Below are positions 1 to 9,422 of a DNA stretch of 64,000 nt, one piece after another (the stretch's first letter is position 1; every line of letters begins with the position of its first letter). The translations under genes and the position numbers were made by a program. The notes beneath the pieces are model-generated. The model made no database searches and had not been told where the DNA came from. It saw only the letters and a list, made by a program, of their open reading frames with translations. Origin of the DNA: Stutzerimonas stutzeri (lineage in GTDB: Bacteria > Pseudomonadota > Gammaproteobacteria > Pseudomonadales > Pseudomonadaceae). Where the stretch lies: the NCBI RefSeq assembly GCF_002909485.1, contig NZ_PPXG01000002.1, forward strand, positions 310,001 to 374,000, in the 5' to 3' direction.

Positions 1-584
1 CGGGAATCGGCCAGCTGCAGATACTTCATTGTGCCCCAGGGTGTTTCGTTTGAAAGGCCGATATGGCGAATCCTGCCGGCTTTAATTTCCTCGTCTAGTA
101 CCTCCAGGGTTTCTTCAAGCTCTGTGAAATCGCCCTCCTGATGCTGGTAGCCCAGTTGTCCGAAGAAGTTCGTGCTGCGTTCAGGCCAGTGCAGCTGATA
201 GAGGTCGACCCAGTCCGTCTGGAGCCGGCGGAGGCTGTCGTCCAGCGCAGCGCGAATGTGTTTGCGGTTGAATTTAAGATGGCCATCGCGGATGTGGGTG
301 ATGCCGTTGCCGGGCCCGGCGATCTTGGTCGCTAAAATCCAATTGGCCCGATCGCCGCGAGCCTTGAGATAGCTGCCAATGCAGCGCTCGGTGGCTGCGT
401 AGGTTTCCGGGCGCGGAGGGACCGGATACATTTCGGCCGTATCGATAAAATTGATCCCGGCCGCTTTCGCGCGGTCGAGCTGGGTGAATGCTTGGGCTTC
501 GGTGTTTTGTTCGCCCCATGTCATCGTGCCTAAACAGAGTGCGCTGACGTTCAGGTCGGTGCGGCCTAGTTGGCGATATTGCAT
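1..584 (-). CDS. Aldo/keto reductase, Tas-like (3' part cut by window edge)
   Basis: NADP(H)-dependent aldo/keto reductase of the Tas/YajO type, predicted to reduce aldehydes or ketones in the cytoplasm; the natural substrate is unknown. The start is ATG at 584 with GAGGT just upstream, and the reading frame stays open to base 1, so about 195 N-terminal residues are visible and the C-terminus lies outside the window. It begins MQYRQLGRTDLNVSALCLGT, and FIDTAEMYP holds the Asp and Tyr expected of the catalytic tetrad. It is transcribed away from rplM; I recall the same arrangement in P. aeruginosa. Family is secure; Tas orthology is less so. Confidence 0.88.
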   Translation of the reverse strand, partial: MQYRQLGRTDLNVSALCLGTMTWGEQNTEAQAFTQLDRAKAAGINFIDTAEMYPVPPRPETYAATERCIGSYLKARGDRANWILATKIAGPGNGITHIRDGHLKFNRKHIRAALDDSLRRLQTDWVDLYQLHWPERSTNFFGQLGYQHQEGDFTELEETLEVLDEEIKAGRIRHIGLSNETPWGTMKYLQLADS

Positions 585-951
585 GGGGGTACCTCGTGCA
601 GTAGGGCGAATCGGAGAGCGGGTAGGTTATCGAAGATGGGCGGCTCGTGAGCATGAGAGTGACTGCGTGCATTGAAGTGCCACGTGTGTTCGTTTGAAGC
701 GTTGGACCGAGCTTCGAGGCTTAAGGGTGCGATAAATTTTCCCTGGGGCGTCCGCCTAGATAAGTGCGTGGAAGTAGTAAATGTCGGTTGCTATTTTTCT
801 GGTAATCAGGATAATTCCGCAGCCTGTCGCCGGGGATGCCTAGCCCGTCGACGCAAGTCAAAGGTAGGGGATGCCAAGCCTGCCGAATCATTGCCGTAGC
901 GGACGCGCTGACCCGAGCCCCCGATAGCGTCTGTTTCCGGCTGCCCTGGTC
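585..951. other. Non-coding gap upstream of rplM and tas-like gene
   Basis: No convincing gene was found here. Short open frames on both strands lack ribosome binding sites and recognisable protein character. The region lies between divergent genes and should hold the promoter of the leftward reductase; the right end leads into the rplM promoter. Confidence 0.6.
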
Positions 952-980
952 TTGCCAGGGCGAGCACCATTCAGTAAGAT
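952..980 (+). promoter_or_regulatory. Candidate sigma70 promoter of rplM-rpsI
   Basis: TTGCCA (952-957) and TAAGAT (975-980) are separated by exactly 17 bp, about 40 bp upstream of the rplM start. This is a good sigma70-type arrangement and would give a short leader of about 35 nt. It is a pattern match only. Confidence 0.6.
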
Positions 981-994
981 TCGCCGTCTTATTT

Positions 995-1010
995 TCAGGG
1001 CGGCCCCTGA
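995..1010 (+). promoter_or_regulatory. Leader hairpin next to the rplM ribosome binding site
   Basis: TCAGGG (995-1000) pairs perfectly with CCCTGA (1005-1010) around a CGGC loop. The 3' arm runs into GAGG (1009-1012), the only Shine-Dalgarno-like sequence before ATG 1022, so the hairpin could limit initiation. rplM-rpsI in E. coli is known to be autoregulated by L13; that this hairpin plays that role here is inference. Confidence 0.4.
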
Positions 1011-1021
1011 GGCTATAACGA

Positions 1022-1450
1022 ATGAAGACATTTACTGCTAAACCGGAAACCGTCAAGCGCGACTGGTTCGTCGTCGACGCTGCCGGCCAGACCCTGGGTC
1101 GTCTGGCAACCGAAATCGCTAGCCGCCTGCGTGGCAAGCACAAGCCGGAATACACCCCTCACGTAGATACCGGCGATTACATCGTTGTGATCAATGCTGA
1201 GCAAGTGCGTGTTACTGGTGCCAAGACCACTGACAAGATGTACTACTCTCACTCCGGTTTCCCGGGTGGCATCAAGTCCATCAACTTCGAGAAGTTGATT
1301 GCCAAGGCGCCCGAGCGTGTGATCGAGACCGCGGTCAAAGGCATGCTGCCGAAGAACCCGCTGGGTCGCGACATGTATCGTAAGCTGAAGGTTTACAAGG
1401 GTGCTAGCCATCCTCATACCGCTCAGCAGCCCCAAGAACTGAAGATTTAA
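1022..1450 (+). CDS. rplM: 50S ribosomal protein L13
   Basis: Large-subunit protein L13, 142 residues, the normal length. The start [20 protein letters not shown] and the internal [16 protein letters not shown] and [13 protein letters not shown] blocks are typical of the family. It is the first gene of a two-gene operon with rpsI, 14 bp downstream, as in most gammaproteobacteria. The Shine-Dalgarno is weak and touches a small leader hairpin. Confidence 0.98.
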   Translation: MKTFTAKPETVKRDWFVVDAAGQTLGRLATEIASRLRGKHKPEYTPHVDTGDYIVVINAEQVRVTGAKTTDKMYYSHSGFPGGIKSINFEKLIAKAPERVIETAVKGMLPKNPLGRDMYRKLKVYKGASHPHTAQQPQELKI

Positions 1451-1464
1451 CGGAATAGTTCATT

Positions 1465-1857
1465 ATGTCGGCGACTCAAAATTACGGCACTGGCCGTCGC
1501 AAGACTGCAACCGCGCGCGTTTTTCTGCGCCCGGGCACTGGCAAGATCTCCATCAACAACCGTGAGCTGGACAACTTCTTCGGCCGCGAAACTGCCCGCA
1601 TGGTAGTTCGCCAGCCTCTGGAGCTGACTGAGACTGTCGAGAAGTTCGACATCTACGTCACTGTTCTGGGTGGTGGTGTAAGTGGTCAGGCTGGTGCAAT
1701 TCGTCACGGTATTACTCGCGCCCTGATTTCGTACGACGAGACGCTGCGTAGCTCGCTGCGTAAGGCTGGCTTCGTTACTCGTGATGCTCGCGAAGTTGAA
1801 CGTAAGAAGGTCGGTCTGCGCAAAGCGCGTAAGCGTCCGCAGTACTCCAAGCGCTAA
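1465..1857 (+). CDS. rpsI: 30S ribosomal protein S9
   Basis: Small-subunit protein S9, 130 residues. [19 protein letters not shown] at the N-terminus and the basic tail [11 protein letters not shown], which reaches the P-site tRNA in ribosome structures, are diagnostic. It follows rplM by 14 bp, is co-transcribed with it, and is closed by a strong intrinsic terminator 17 bp after its stop. Confidence 0.98.
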   Translation: MSATQNYGTGRRKTATARVFLRPGTGKISINNRELDNFFGRETARMVVRQPLELTETVEKFDIYVTVLGGGVSGQAGAIRHGITRALISYDETLRSSLRKAGFVTRDAREVERKKVGLRKARKRPQYSKR

Positions 1858-1873
1858 TTCGCGCTTTCAAAAG

Positions 1874-1911
1874 AAACGCCCAGTTTCGTTCGGAGCTGGG
1901 CGTTTTTTTTT
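1874..1911 (+). terminator. Intrinsic terminator of rplM-rpsI
   Basis: AAACGCCCAG (1874-1883) and CTGGGCGTTT (1896-1905) form a perfect 10-bp stem followed by an unbroken T run to 1911. Confidence 0.93.
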
Positions 1912-1998
1912 CTGCTCGTTTTGTGTTGGTGCGACAGTGTGTCGCGCGTCGCTAGGCCAGGTTGTCTGGGGGGAGAGGCTTTGTGACTGGCTATTACC

Positions 1999-2027
1999 TT
2001 GTCAGAAGAAGGTCTTTTCTTTACCAT
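1999..2027 (+). promoter_or_regulatory. Candidate promoter of petABC
   Basis: TTGTCA (1999-2004) and TACCAT (2022-2027) with a 17-bp spacer lie between the rpsI terminator and petA. A small inverted repeat, GCCTG/CAGGC, sits further down the leader. This is the best sigma70-like match in the gap, but the -10 is mediocre. Confidence 0.4.
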
Positions 2028-2110
2028 TTGGCGAATTTTTCGCGGCTCAATTTTACGTAGTACATGCCTGTTTTAAAGCAGGCCATAAGAAGCTGATGGG
2101 AGACGACTGA

Positions 2111-2704
2111 ATGAGCAATGACGGCGTGAATGCAGGCCGGCGTCGCTTCCTTGTGGCCGCCACTTCGGTGGTGGGCGCTGCAGGAGCGGTGGGTGCTGCG
2201 GTCCCGTTTGTGGGATCGTGGTTCCCGAGTGCCAAGGCCAAGGCTGCCGGTGCGCCGGTAAGGGTAAATATCAGCAAGATCGAGCCGGGGCAGCAGATGG
2301 TCGCCGAGTGGCGCGGTCAGCCGGTATTTATCGTGCGTCGGACCGACGAGGTCCTCGGAAATCTGGAGAAGGTTGCCGGCCAGGTAGCCGATCCTGAGTC
2401 CAAGGCTTCCGAGCAACCTGCTTATGTCGATCCGAAAAACCGGTCGATCAAGCCCGAGTTGCTCGTGGTGGTCGGTCTGTGTACTCACCTCGGCTGTGCG
2501 CCGTCCTTCCGTCCTGAGGTGGCTGCGGCCGATCTCGGTGCCGATTGGCTTGGTGGGTATTTCTGTCCTTGCCATGGTTCCAAATACGATATGGCCGGTC
2601 GCGTCTATAAGTCGCAGCCAGCTCCCTTGAACCTGCCGGTGCCCCCGCACTCGTACGAGACCGATAATGTAATCATCATCGGTGTGGACCAGGAGAACGC
2701 CTGA
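2111..2704 (+). CDS. petA: Ubiquinol-cytochrome c reductase, Rieske iron-sulfur subunit
   Basis: Rieske [2Fe-2S] subunit of cytochrome bc1, 197 residues, which takes electrons from quinol and passes them to cytochrome c1 on the periplasmic side. A twin-arginine motif (RRRFLVAATS, residues 10-19) precedes the single N-terminal membrane anchor. The cluster-binding motifs are CTHLGC (124-129) and CPCHG (152-156), and all four ligands are present. Its stop TGA overlaps the petB ATG (TGATG), so translation is probably coupled. GGGAGA precedes the ATG. Confidence 0.97.
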   Translation: MSNDGVNAGRRRFLVAATSVVGAAGAVGAAVPFVGSWFPSAKAKAAGAPVRVNISKIEPGQQMVAEWRGQPVFIVRRTDEVLGNLEKVAGQVADPESKASEQPAYVDPKNRSIKPELLVVVGLCTHLGCAPSFRPEVAAADLGADWLGGYFCPCHGSKYDMAGRVYKSQPAPLNLPVPPHSYETDNVIIIGVDQENA

Positions 2705-3915
2705 TGAGCAAGTTCATGGAATGGGTCGACGCCCGCTTTCCCGCGACCAAGATGTGGGAAGACCATCTTTCGAAGTACTACGCCCCCAAGAACTTCAACG
2801 TCCTGTATTTCTTCGGTTCGCTGGCCCTTCTCGTACTGGTCAATCAGATACTTACCGGTATCTGGCTGACCATGAGCTTCGAGCCTTCGGCTGAGGGTGC
2901 CTTCGCCTCCGTCGAATACATCATGCGCGACGTTGAGTACGGCTGGATCATTCGCTACCTGCACTCCACGGGCGCGTCCGCGTTCTTCGTGGTGGTCTAT
3001 CTGCATATGTTCCGTGGGATCCTCTACGGCTCCTATCAGAAGCCGCGCGAGCTGGTGTGGATCTTCGGCATGATGATCTATCTGGCGCTCATGGCTGAGG
3101 CCTTCATGGGCTATCTGCTGCCTTGGGGACAGATGTCCTACTGGGGTGCCCAGGTAATCATCTCGCTGTTTGGTGCCATTCCGGTCATCGGTGGTGACCT
3201 GACCCAGTGGATTCGCGGTGACTACCTCATCTCAGGCATCACGCTGAACCGCTTCTTCGCGCTGCACGTGATCGCGCTGCCAATCGTCATTCTTGGCCTG
3301 GTCGTTCTGCACATCCTGGCGCTGCACGAGGTTGGCTCGAACAACCCGATGGGTGTCGATATCAAGAAGACCAAGGATGAGAATGGCGTGCCGCTCGATG
3401 GCATCCCGTTCCACCCTTACTACACCGTTAAAGACATTGTCGGTGTCGTAGTATTCCTCTTCGTCTTCTGTGCGGTCGTGTTCTTCTTCCCTGAGATGGG
3501 CGGCTATTTCCTTGAGAAGCCGAACTTCGAAGTGGCGAACGCGTTCAAGACTCCGGCACACATTGCTCCTGTTTGGTACTTCACTCCGTTCTACGCGATT
3601 CTGCGTGCGGTGCCGGATAAGCTGCTTGGCGTCATTGCCATGGGGGCGGCGATCGCAGTGCTCTTCGTGTTGCCCTGGTTGGATCGAAGCCCGGTCAAAT
3701 CCATGAAGTACAAGGGTTGGATGAGCAAAGTAACGCTGTTGGCGTTCTGTGTATCCTTCATCATTCTCGGCGTGCTTGGCGTACTTGCACCGACTCCCGA
3801 GCGCACTCTGCTCGCGCGGATATGTACTGCTATCTACTTCGGCTACTTCATCCTGATGCCGTTCTATACCAAGCTCGAGAAGACCAAAGTGGTTCCGCAA
3901 AGGGTGGCTGGCTGA
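2704..3915 (+). CDS. petB: Ubiquinol-cytochrome c reductase, cytochrome b subunit
   Basis: Diheme cytochrome b of the bc1 complex, 403 residues, a multispanning inner-membrane protein carrying both quinone sites. Typical stretches are LLPWGQMSYWGAQVI near the Qo site and the heme-ligand helix regions around RYLHSTGASAFF, VVYLHMFRG and FFALHVIALP. FYAILRAVPDKLLGV lies in the C-terminal part. It overlaps petA by 1 base and petC by 1 base, forming a tightly coupled three-gene operon. Length and composition are normal. Confidence 0.97.
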   Translation: MSKFMEWVDARFPATKMWEDHLSKYYAPKNFNVLYFFGSLALLVLVNQILTGIWLTMSFEPSAEGAFASVEYIMRDVEYGWIIRYLHSTGASAFFVVVYLHMFRGILYGSYQKPRELVWIFGMMIYLALMAEAFMGYLLPWGQMSYWGAQVIISLFGAIPVIGGDLTQWIRGDYLISGITLNRFFALHVIALPIVILGLVVLHILALHEVGSNNPMGVDIKKTKDENGVPLDGIPFHPYYTVKDIVGVVVFLFVFCAVVFFFPEMGGYFLEKPNFEVANAFKTPAHIAPVWYFTPFYAILRAVPDKLLGVIAMGAAIAVLFVLPWLDRSPVKSMKYKGWMSKVTLLAFCVSFIILGVLGVLAPTPERTLLARICTAIYFGYFILMPFYTKLEKTKVVPQRVAG

Positions 3916-4694
3916 TGAAAAAGCAATTTGCTGCATTGATTCTTGCAATTCTGCCGGTCTTTGCCTCCGCTGCAGGGACCGAGGTGCACTTGGATAAGGT
4001 CGATATCGACCTGACTGACAAAGCGGCCATGCAGGACGGTCTGAAGACTTTCGCCAACTACTGCATGGGTTGTCATAGCGCGCAGTACCAGCGTTATGAG
4101 CGTGTTGCCACTGACCTCGGTATTCCCGAAGAGGTCATGATGGACAACGTCGTTTTTGCTGATGCCAAGTTTGGCGATCACATGAAGATCGGCATGAAGC
4201 CTGATGACGCCAAAGTCTGGTTCGGTGCTGCTCCGCCGGACCTGACCCTGGTTGCTCGCGTTCGCGGCAACGACTGGCTGTACACCTACATGCGCAGTTT
4301 CTACGAAGATCCGGCCCGCCCTTATGGCGTCAACAATACGGTCTTCCCGAACGTCGGTATGCCGCACGTCTTGGCTCCGCTTCAGGGGCGTCGCGTCGTG
4401 GGCTGCAAGCAGGTGCAGGTGGTCGAAGACGGTCGCAAGCAGTTTGATCCTCTGACCGGCACGCCGATCACTAAAGAGGCATGCGATCAGATGGTCATCG
4501 AGCCTGGTACCGGCACGCTCTCCGAGGCCGAGTATGACGAGAAGATCAAGAACCTGGTGACCTTCCTTGCCTATTCGGCAAACCCGGTCAAGCTGGAGAG
4601 CCAGCGCATCGGTACCTATGTGCTGCTGTTCCTGGCGGTGTTCTTCGTGTTCGCTTACCTGCTCAAGCGTGAGTACTGGAAAGACGTTCACTAA
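3915..4694 (+). CDS. petC: Cytochrome c1 of the bc1 complex
   Basis: Membrane-anchored c-type cytochrome that receives electrons from the Rieske protein. The start is ATG 3915, overlapping the petB TGA, giving 259 residues. A longer in-frame extension from 3717 lies inside petB and lacks a signal peptide, so it was rejected. The N-terminus MKKQFAALILAILPVFASAA is a Sec signal peptide. CMGCH is the covalent heme site, and the C-terminal YVLLFLAVFFVFAYLL is the membrane anchor. A terminator follows 27 bp after the stop. Confidence 0.96.
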   Translation: MKKQFAALILAILPVFASAAGTEVHLDKVDIDLTDKAAMQDGLKTFANYCMGCHSAQYQRYERVATDLGIPEEVMMDNVVFADAKFGDHMKIGMKPDDAKVWFGAAPPDLTLVARVRGNDWLYTYMRSFYEDPARPYGVNNTVFPNVGMPHVLAPLQGRRVVGCKQVQVVEDGRKQFDPLTGTPITKEACDQMVIEPGTGTLSEAEYDEKIKNLVTFLAYSANPVKLESQRIGTYVLLFLAVFFVFAYLLKREYWKDVH

Positions 4695-4721
4695 GCTGCA
4701 CGTTCCAACTGCTGTACCCTG

Positions 4722-4750
4722 CGCGCGCCCTCTGGGCGCGCGTGTTTTTT
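4722..4750 (+). terminator. Intrinsic terminator of petABC
   Basis: CGCGCGCCC (4722-4730), loop TCT, GGGCGCGCG (4734-4742), then TGTTTTTT. Perfect 9-bp GC stem with a T tract. Confidence 0.92.
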
Positions 4751-4782
4751 CTGCTTCAAGATAAAAGAGTGAGGAAGGACCT

Positions 4783-5400
4783 ATGGCTGCAACCAATCGG
4801 TTGGGCTGCTACTCCGATCCCGCCGACCACTATTCCCATCGCGTTCGTCTCGTGCTCGCAGAGAAGGGCGTTAGCGTCGACATCCTTGATGTCGAGGCAG
4901 GGCAGTGCCCGGTGAAGTTGGCGGAGGTTAACCCCTATGGCAGCTTGCCGACTTTGGTGGATCGGGATCTGGCGCTGTATGAGCCGGGAGTGATTCTGGA
5001 GTATCTGGAAGAGCGTTATCCGCATCCGCCGCTATTGCCGGTCTATCCCGTGGCGCGGGCCAATACGCGGCTACTGGTGCATCGTATTCAGCGTGACTGG
5101 TGTTCTCTGGTTGATCGCATTCTCGATCAACGTACCAGCGAGCCACAGCGTACGCAGGCCCGTAAGGAGCTTCGCGAAAGCCTGACGGGCGTTTCCCCGA
5201 TATTCACCGAGAAGGCTTATTTCATGAGCGACGAGATCAGTCTGGTCGACTGCTGTCTGTTGCCTATCCTATGGCGTTTGCCCAAACTCGGTATCGAGCT
5301 GCCCCGAGCAGCCAAGCCACTGCTTGATTACATGGAGCGCAATTTCGCCCGCGAGGCCTTCCAGGCCAGTCTTTCCGCCGTCGAGCGCCGCATGCGCTGA
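4783..5400 (+). CDS. sspA: Stringent starvation protein A
   Basis: RNA-polymerase-associated protein with a glutathione-S-transferase fold, 205 residues, which acts in stationary-phase and acid-stress gene control. The N-terminal thioredoxin-like half carries [20 protein letters not shown] and [19 protein letters not shown]; the C-terminal half is the helical GST domain. GAGGAAGG precedes the ATG by the usual distance. It lies between the petC terminator and sspB (14 bp gap), the standard sspAB operon of gammaproteobacteria. Confidence 0.96.
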   Translation: MAATNRLGCYSDPADHYSHRVRLVLAEKGVSVDILDVEAGQCPVKLAEVNPYGSLPTLVDRDLALYEPGVILEYLEERYPHPPLLPVYPVARANTRLLVHRIQRDWCSLVDRILDQRTSEPQRTQARKELRESLTGVSPIFTEKAYFMSDEISLVDCCLLPILWRLPKLGIELPRAAKPLLDYMERNFAREAFQASLSAVERRMR

Positions 5401-5414
5401 GAGAGGATGTCGTC

Positions 5415-5819
5415 ATGAACTCAAGTCGCCCGTATCTAGTGAGAGCGCTCTACGAGTGGATCGTTGACAACGAGTGCACGCCGCATCTGCTGGTCAACGT
5501 CGATTATCCGGGGGTGCAAGTGCCTGCCGGTTTCGCCAGCGACGGTCAGATCGTGCTCAACGTTGCGCCAAGCGCTGTGCGCCATTTGCACATGGACAAT
5601 GAAGCGATCAGCTTTGAGGGGCGTTTTGGTGGTGTTGCTCACTCGCTTAATGTGCCGTCCGCGGCGGTTATGGCGATCTATGCCAGAGAGAATGGGCAGG
5701 GCATGGTTTTCGAAATCGAGCCTAGCCCGCCGGATGATGATGCGCCGAGTGATAACGGTGGGGCTGGTGATGAGGGGCCGCGACCAGGCGGGCGCCCGAG
5801 TCTGAAGGTGGTGAAGTAA
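5415..5819 (+). CDS. sspB: ClpXP protease specificity-enhancing factor SspB
   Basis: Adaptor that binds ssrA-tagged proteins and delivers them to ClpXP, 134 residues. The folded domain (about 1-110) carries PYLVRALYEWIVDNECTPHL and FGGVAHSLNVP. An acidic, glycine-rich linker follows. The C-terminal tail GRPSLKVVK matches the ClpX-docking peptide of the family. It forms an operon with sspA; its end faces the leftward dolP gene across a perfect hairpin. Confidence 0.96.
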   Translation: MNSSRPYLVRALYEWIVDNECTPHLLVNVDYPGVQVPAGFASDGQIVLNVAPSAVRHLHMDNEAISFEGRFGGVAHSLNVPSAAVMAIYARENGQGMVFEIEPSPPDDDAPSDNGGAGDEGPRPGGRPSLKVVK

Positions 5820-5834
5820 GCGGGTGCTAGATGC

Positions 5835-5859
5835 CGGAGCTCAGAAACTCTGAGCTCCG
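5835..5859. terminator. Hairpin between convergent sspB and dolP
   Basis: CGGAGCTCAGA (5835-5845) and TCTGAGCTCCG (5849-5859) form a perfect 11-bp stem with a 3-nt loop, between two convergent genes. Neither side has a T run, so classic intrinsic termination is doubtful. It may act as a processing or 3'-end stability element for either transcript. Confidence 0.55.
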
Positions 5860-5867
5860 CTGATGAC

Positions 5868-7132
<1,265 letters not shown>

Positions 7133-7143
7133 CTATGGATCGT

Positions 7144-7506
7144 TCAGCTATCAAATGCGTTGCGGATCCAGTTCAGGTCCTGGGTATGGCCGGCTGCGGC
7201 GATGGCGACTACATCGAAGCGGCAAGGATGTTTAGCCCAGCGGCTTTCCTTCTGCAGGAAGAACTGGGCTGCCTTTATCAGCTTCTGCTGCTTGCGCGTG
7301 TCGACGCTCTCCAGCGCGCCGCCCCAGGCAGCGTGGCGCCTGTAGCGGACTTCGACGAATACTACTGTATCGCCATCTAGCATGACCAGATCGAGCTCGC
7401 CGCTGCGACAGGACCAGTTGCGTTCGAGCAGGCGCAATCCTTTGTCGCGTAGATGGTCCAGGGCGAGCATTTCAGCAGAGCGTCCACTGCTCTGGCTTTC
7501 GCTCAT
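7144..7506 (-). CDS. yraN: YraN family (UPF0102) endonuclease-like protein
   Basis: Small restriction-endonuclease-like-fold protein of 120 residues; cellular role not established. The conserved core is GLRLLERNWSCRSGELDLVM, then VVFVEVRYRRHAAWGGALES, with the E-x-D and E-V-R acidic pattern of the family. ATG 7506 overlaps the lpoA stop (ATGA), supporting this start over an upstream in-frame ATG at 7557. There is a 107-bp gap to the downstream gmhA. Confidence 0.93.
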   Translation of the reverse strand: MSESQSSGRSAEMLALDHLRDKGLRLLERNWSCRSGELDLVMLDGDTVVFVEVRYRRHAAWGGALESVDTRKQQKLIKAAQFFLQKESRWAKHPCRFDVVAIAAAGHTQDLNWIRNAFDS

Positions 7507-9299
7507 TGCTGGGCGTCTTCCAGTCGTTCCACCATGCCATCGCGGAACTGAGCCCACGGCAGCTCACGCTGGATGCGCTGCTCGGCGCTCAGACTCAGGG
7601 TGCCGGAAAGTCCTTCCAGCCGTGTGTCCGGCAGTGCGAGTAACTGGTTCAGGCGCGGGGCCAAAAGGTAAGCATCAGCCCCCATGGCGTAGAGACGCCC
7701 CAGGCTTCCACCGGCCTGCGGCCACTTCTGTTCGACCTCCCGGCGCAGTGGTAGCTGGTCATCCAGCAGCCAGGGGGTTTCGGCAAAGCGGATGCCTTCG
7801 AGGTCCAGATACTGCGTGCGGTTGTGGCTGGCGGTATGCAGGTGCGAAGTTGCATATACCGGCAGGTCACCTGCGTACTGGAATATCAGCGTGGGTCTGA
7901 CTTGCTGAGCTTGCTGCGGAGTTGCGGCCAGGAAGATGAAGTCAACGTCCTGGCGGCGAGATGGCTGGTTGGCTGCGGATGCGCTAGTGGTACTGCCTGC
8001 GCGGCTTCCGCTATTTCGCAGCTGTAACAGGTCGGCGATCTGATTGGCTAGCTTCACTGGCTCGGCCAGCGGCTCGGCTGCGACCAGGGTGCCGCCGGCC
8101 TCTTGCCAGCTCTGGCGAAATGCATCGAGGATTCGGGCGCCCCATTCCCCGCGCGGCGCAAGGGCGATGGCGCGGCGGTGGCCGTCTGCCCAGGCGCGGC
8201 GTGCAACTTCGCGGGCCTCATCCTCGGCAGCCAGTCCAAATTGGAACAGCTGAGGTGGAGTGTTTTGTCCTGCGTCACTGTAGTTGAGGGCGAGGGTGGT
8301 AATTGGCAGCTGGTCGCGTTCGCCGAGTTGCCGAACCAGATCCTTCTCTAGCGGGCCGATTACCAGCTGCACGCCATCTGCCTGGGCCTGTCGATAGAAG
8401 TCATCGATGGAGCTCATGCGGGTGCTGTCGTACAGTTCGATGCGTAGCGCTTGGCCAGCCTGTTGCGCTTGCAGATGAGCGGCCAGGAAGCCATCACGCA
8501 AGGCGCGGGCGACGCTCGCCAGCTGGCCGTCCATCGGTAGCAGCAGGCCGACATGGGTCAGCGGTTGGTCGGCCAGTTCGCGTAGCTTCTGTAGCGATTC
8601 CGGCAGCTGCAGCGCAGCTGGATGCTGAGGATTCTGGGCGATCCAGTCGTCCATGGCACGCTGTTGCTGGGCGACGGTGCCCGCCCGCTTCAATGACAGG
8701 GCAAGCGCCTGCCAGCCGGCCAGATCGGTGTCCGTGGCGCCTTGTAGTTGTTTTTCGGGGAGGGCGGAAATCAGCTTCCAGATCGCTTCGTGGTTCGTCT
8801 TGGCTTGTTCGCCACTCAGCAGTGGAGCGGTGAAAACGCGTTCGCGCGCTGCGGCAAGAGGTTTGTTAGTGGCTTCCAGTGCGGCAGCGCGAGCGAGCTG
8901 GCTACGGATTTGCTGTGCCACCGGAAGTTCGCCGAGACGTTCGAATGCAGGGTGCTGAAATGACTGTTCAGCCTTCTCTGGCTCCCCGTTAGCCAGTGCG
9001 ATCTCGCCTTGCAGGGTCAGTGCAAAGATTTGCTGCGCCGGCATCAATCCATCCAGGGGAACTTGCCGCAGAATGTTCTGCGCCTGCGCGGTGTTGCCCT
9101 GCTGCATGCTCTGATCTGCTGCCGCGAGGCGCAGCTGAGCAGCTTGTTCTGGGTCGCTCTGGCTGGCTTTTTCCAGGAGCTGTTGAGTGGTTGCTTGCGG
9201 GGTGCGAGGAAGCTCGCCCAAGGTGGAGGATGGGGAGCTGGCGCAAGCTGCAAGCATGGCAGCGAGGCAGAGTAGTAGGAGAGGACGTAGGCAGGCCAT
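7503..9299 (-). CDS. lpoA: Penicillin-binding protein activator LpoA (LppC family)
   Basis: Outer-membrane lipoprotein that activates PBP1A-type peptidoglycan synthases, 598 residues. The signal peptide MACLRPLLLLCLAAMLAAC ends in lipobox LAAC at Cys19. A TPR-like N-terminal half is followed by a periplasmic-binding-protein-like C-terminal half (VGLLLPMDGQLASVARALRD near 285, GVQLVIGPLEKDLVRQLGER). ATG 9299 was chosen because the upstream extension has no signal peptide. It leads the leftward lpoA-yraN-gmhA-dolP operon, divergent from rsmI. Confidence 0.94.
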   Translation of the reverse strand: MACLRPLLLLCLAAMLAACASSPSSTLGELPRTPQATTQQLLEKASQSDPEQAAQLRLAAADQSMQQGNTAQAQNILRQVPLDGLMPAQQIFALTLQGEIALANGEPEKAEQSFQHPAFERLGELPVAQQIRSQLARAAALEATNKPLAAARERVFTAPLLSGEQAKTNHEAIWKLISALPEKQLQGATDTDLAGWQALALSLKRAGTVAQQQRAMDDWIAQNPQHPAALQLPESLQKLRELADQPLTHVGLLLPMDGQLASVARALRDGFLAAHLQAQQAGQALRIELYDSTRMSSIDDFYRQAQADGVQLVIGPLEKDLVRQLGERDQLPITTLALNYSDAGQNTPPQLFQFGLAAEDEAREVARRAWADGHRRAIALAPRGEWGARILDAFRQSWQEAGGTLVAAEPLAEPVKLANQIADLLQLRNSGSRAGSTTSASAANQPSRRQDVDFIFLAATPQQAQQVRPTLIFQYAGDLPVYATSHLHTASHNRTQYLDLEGIRFAETPWLLDDQLPLRREVEQKWPQAGGSLGRLYAMGADAYLLAPRLNQLLALPDTRLEGLSGTLSLSAEQRIQRELPWAQFRDGMVERLEDAQQ

Positions 9300-9388
9300 T
9301 GTTTGATCGTTCCTGAAAGCACTGGCGAGTGTTTGCGGATTGTACCCAAGCACTGAAGTGGCCGCGATGTTGCGACGGTGAATCGGGC

Positions 9389-9394
9389 TACAAT
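9389..9394 (+). promoter_or_regulatory. Candidate -10 element of rsmI
   Basis: TACAAT is one base from the consensus -10 and lies 29 bp upstream of GTG 9423. The only TTGCGA-like -35 (9370-9375) is 13 bp away, too close, so a non-standard -35 is implied. If real, the mRNA starts near 9401, after the alternative ATGs at 9378 and 9393, which supports the GTG start. Confidence 0.35.
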
Positions 9395-9422
9395 GCGCAT
9401 TTCCGTAACAGAGGTAAGCCCT

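Noticed and set aside
672-899. 75-codon frame upstream of rplM
   Set aside because: No Shine-Dalgarno, no recognisable protein features; region better explained as promoter DNA.
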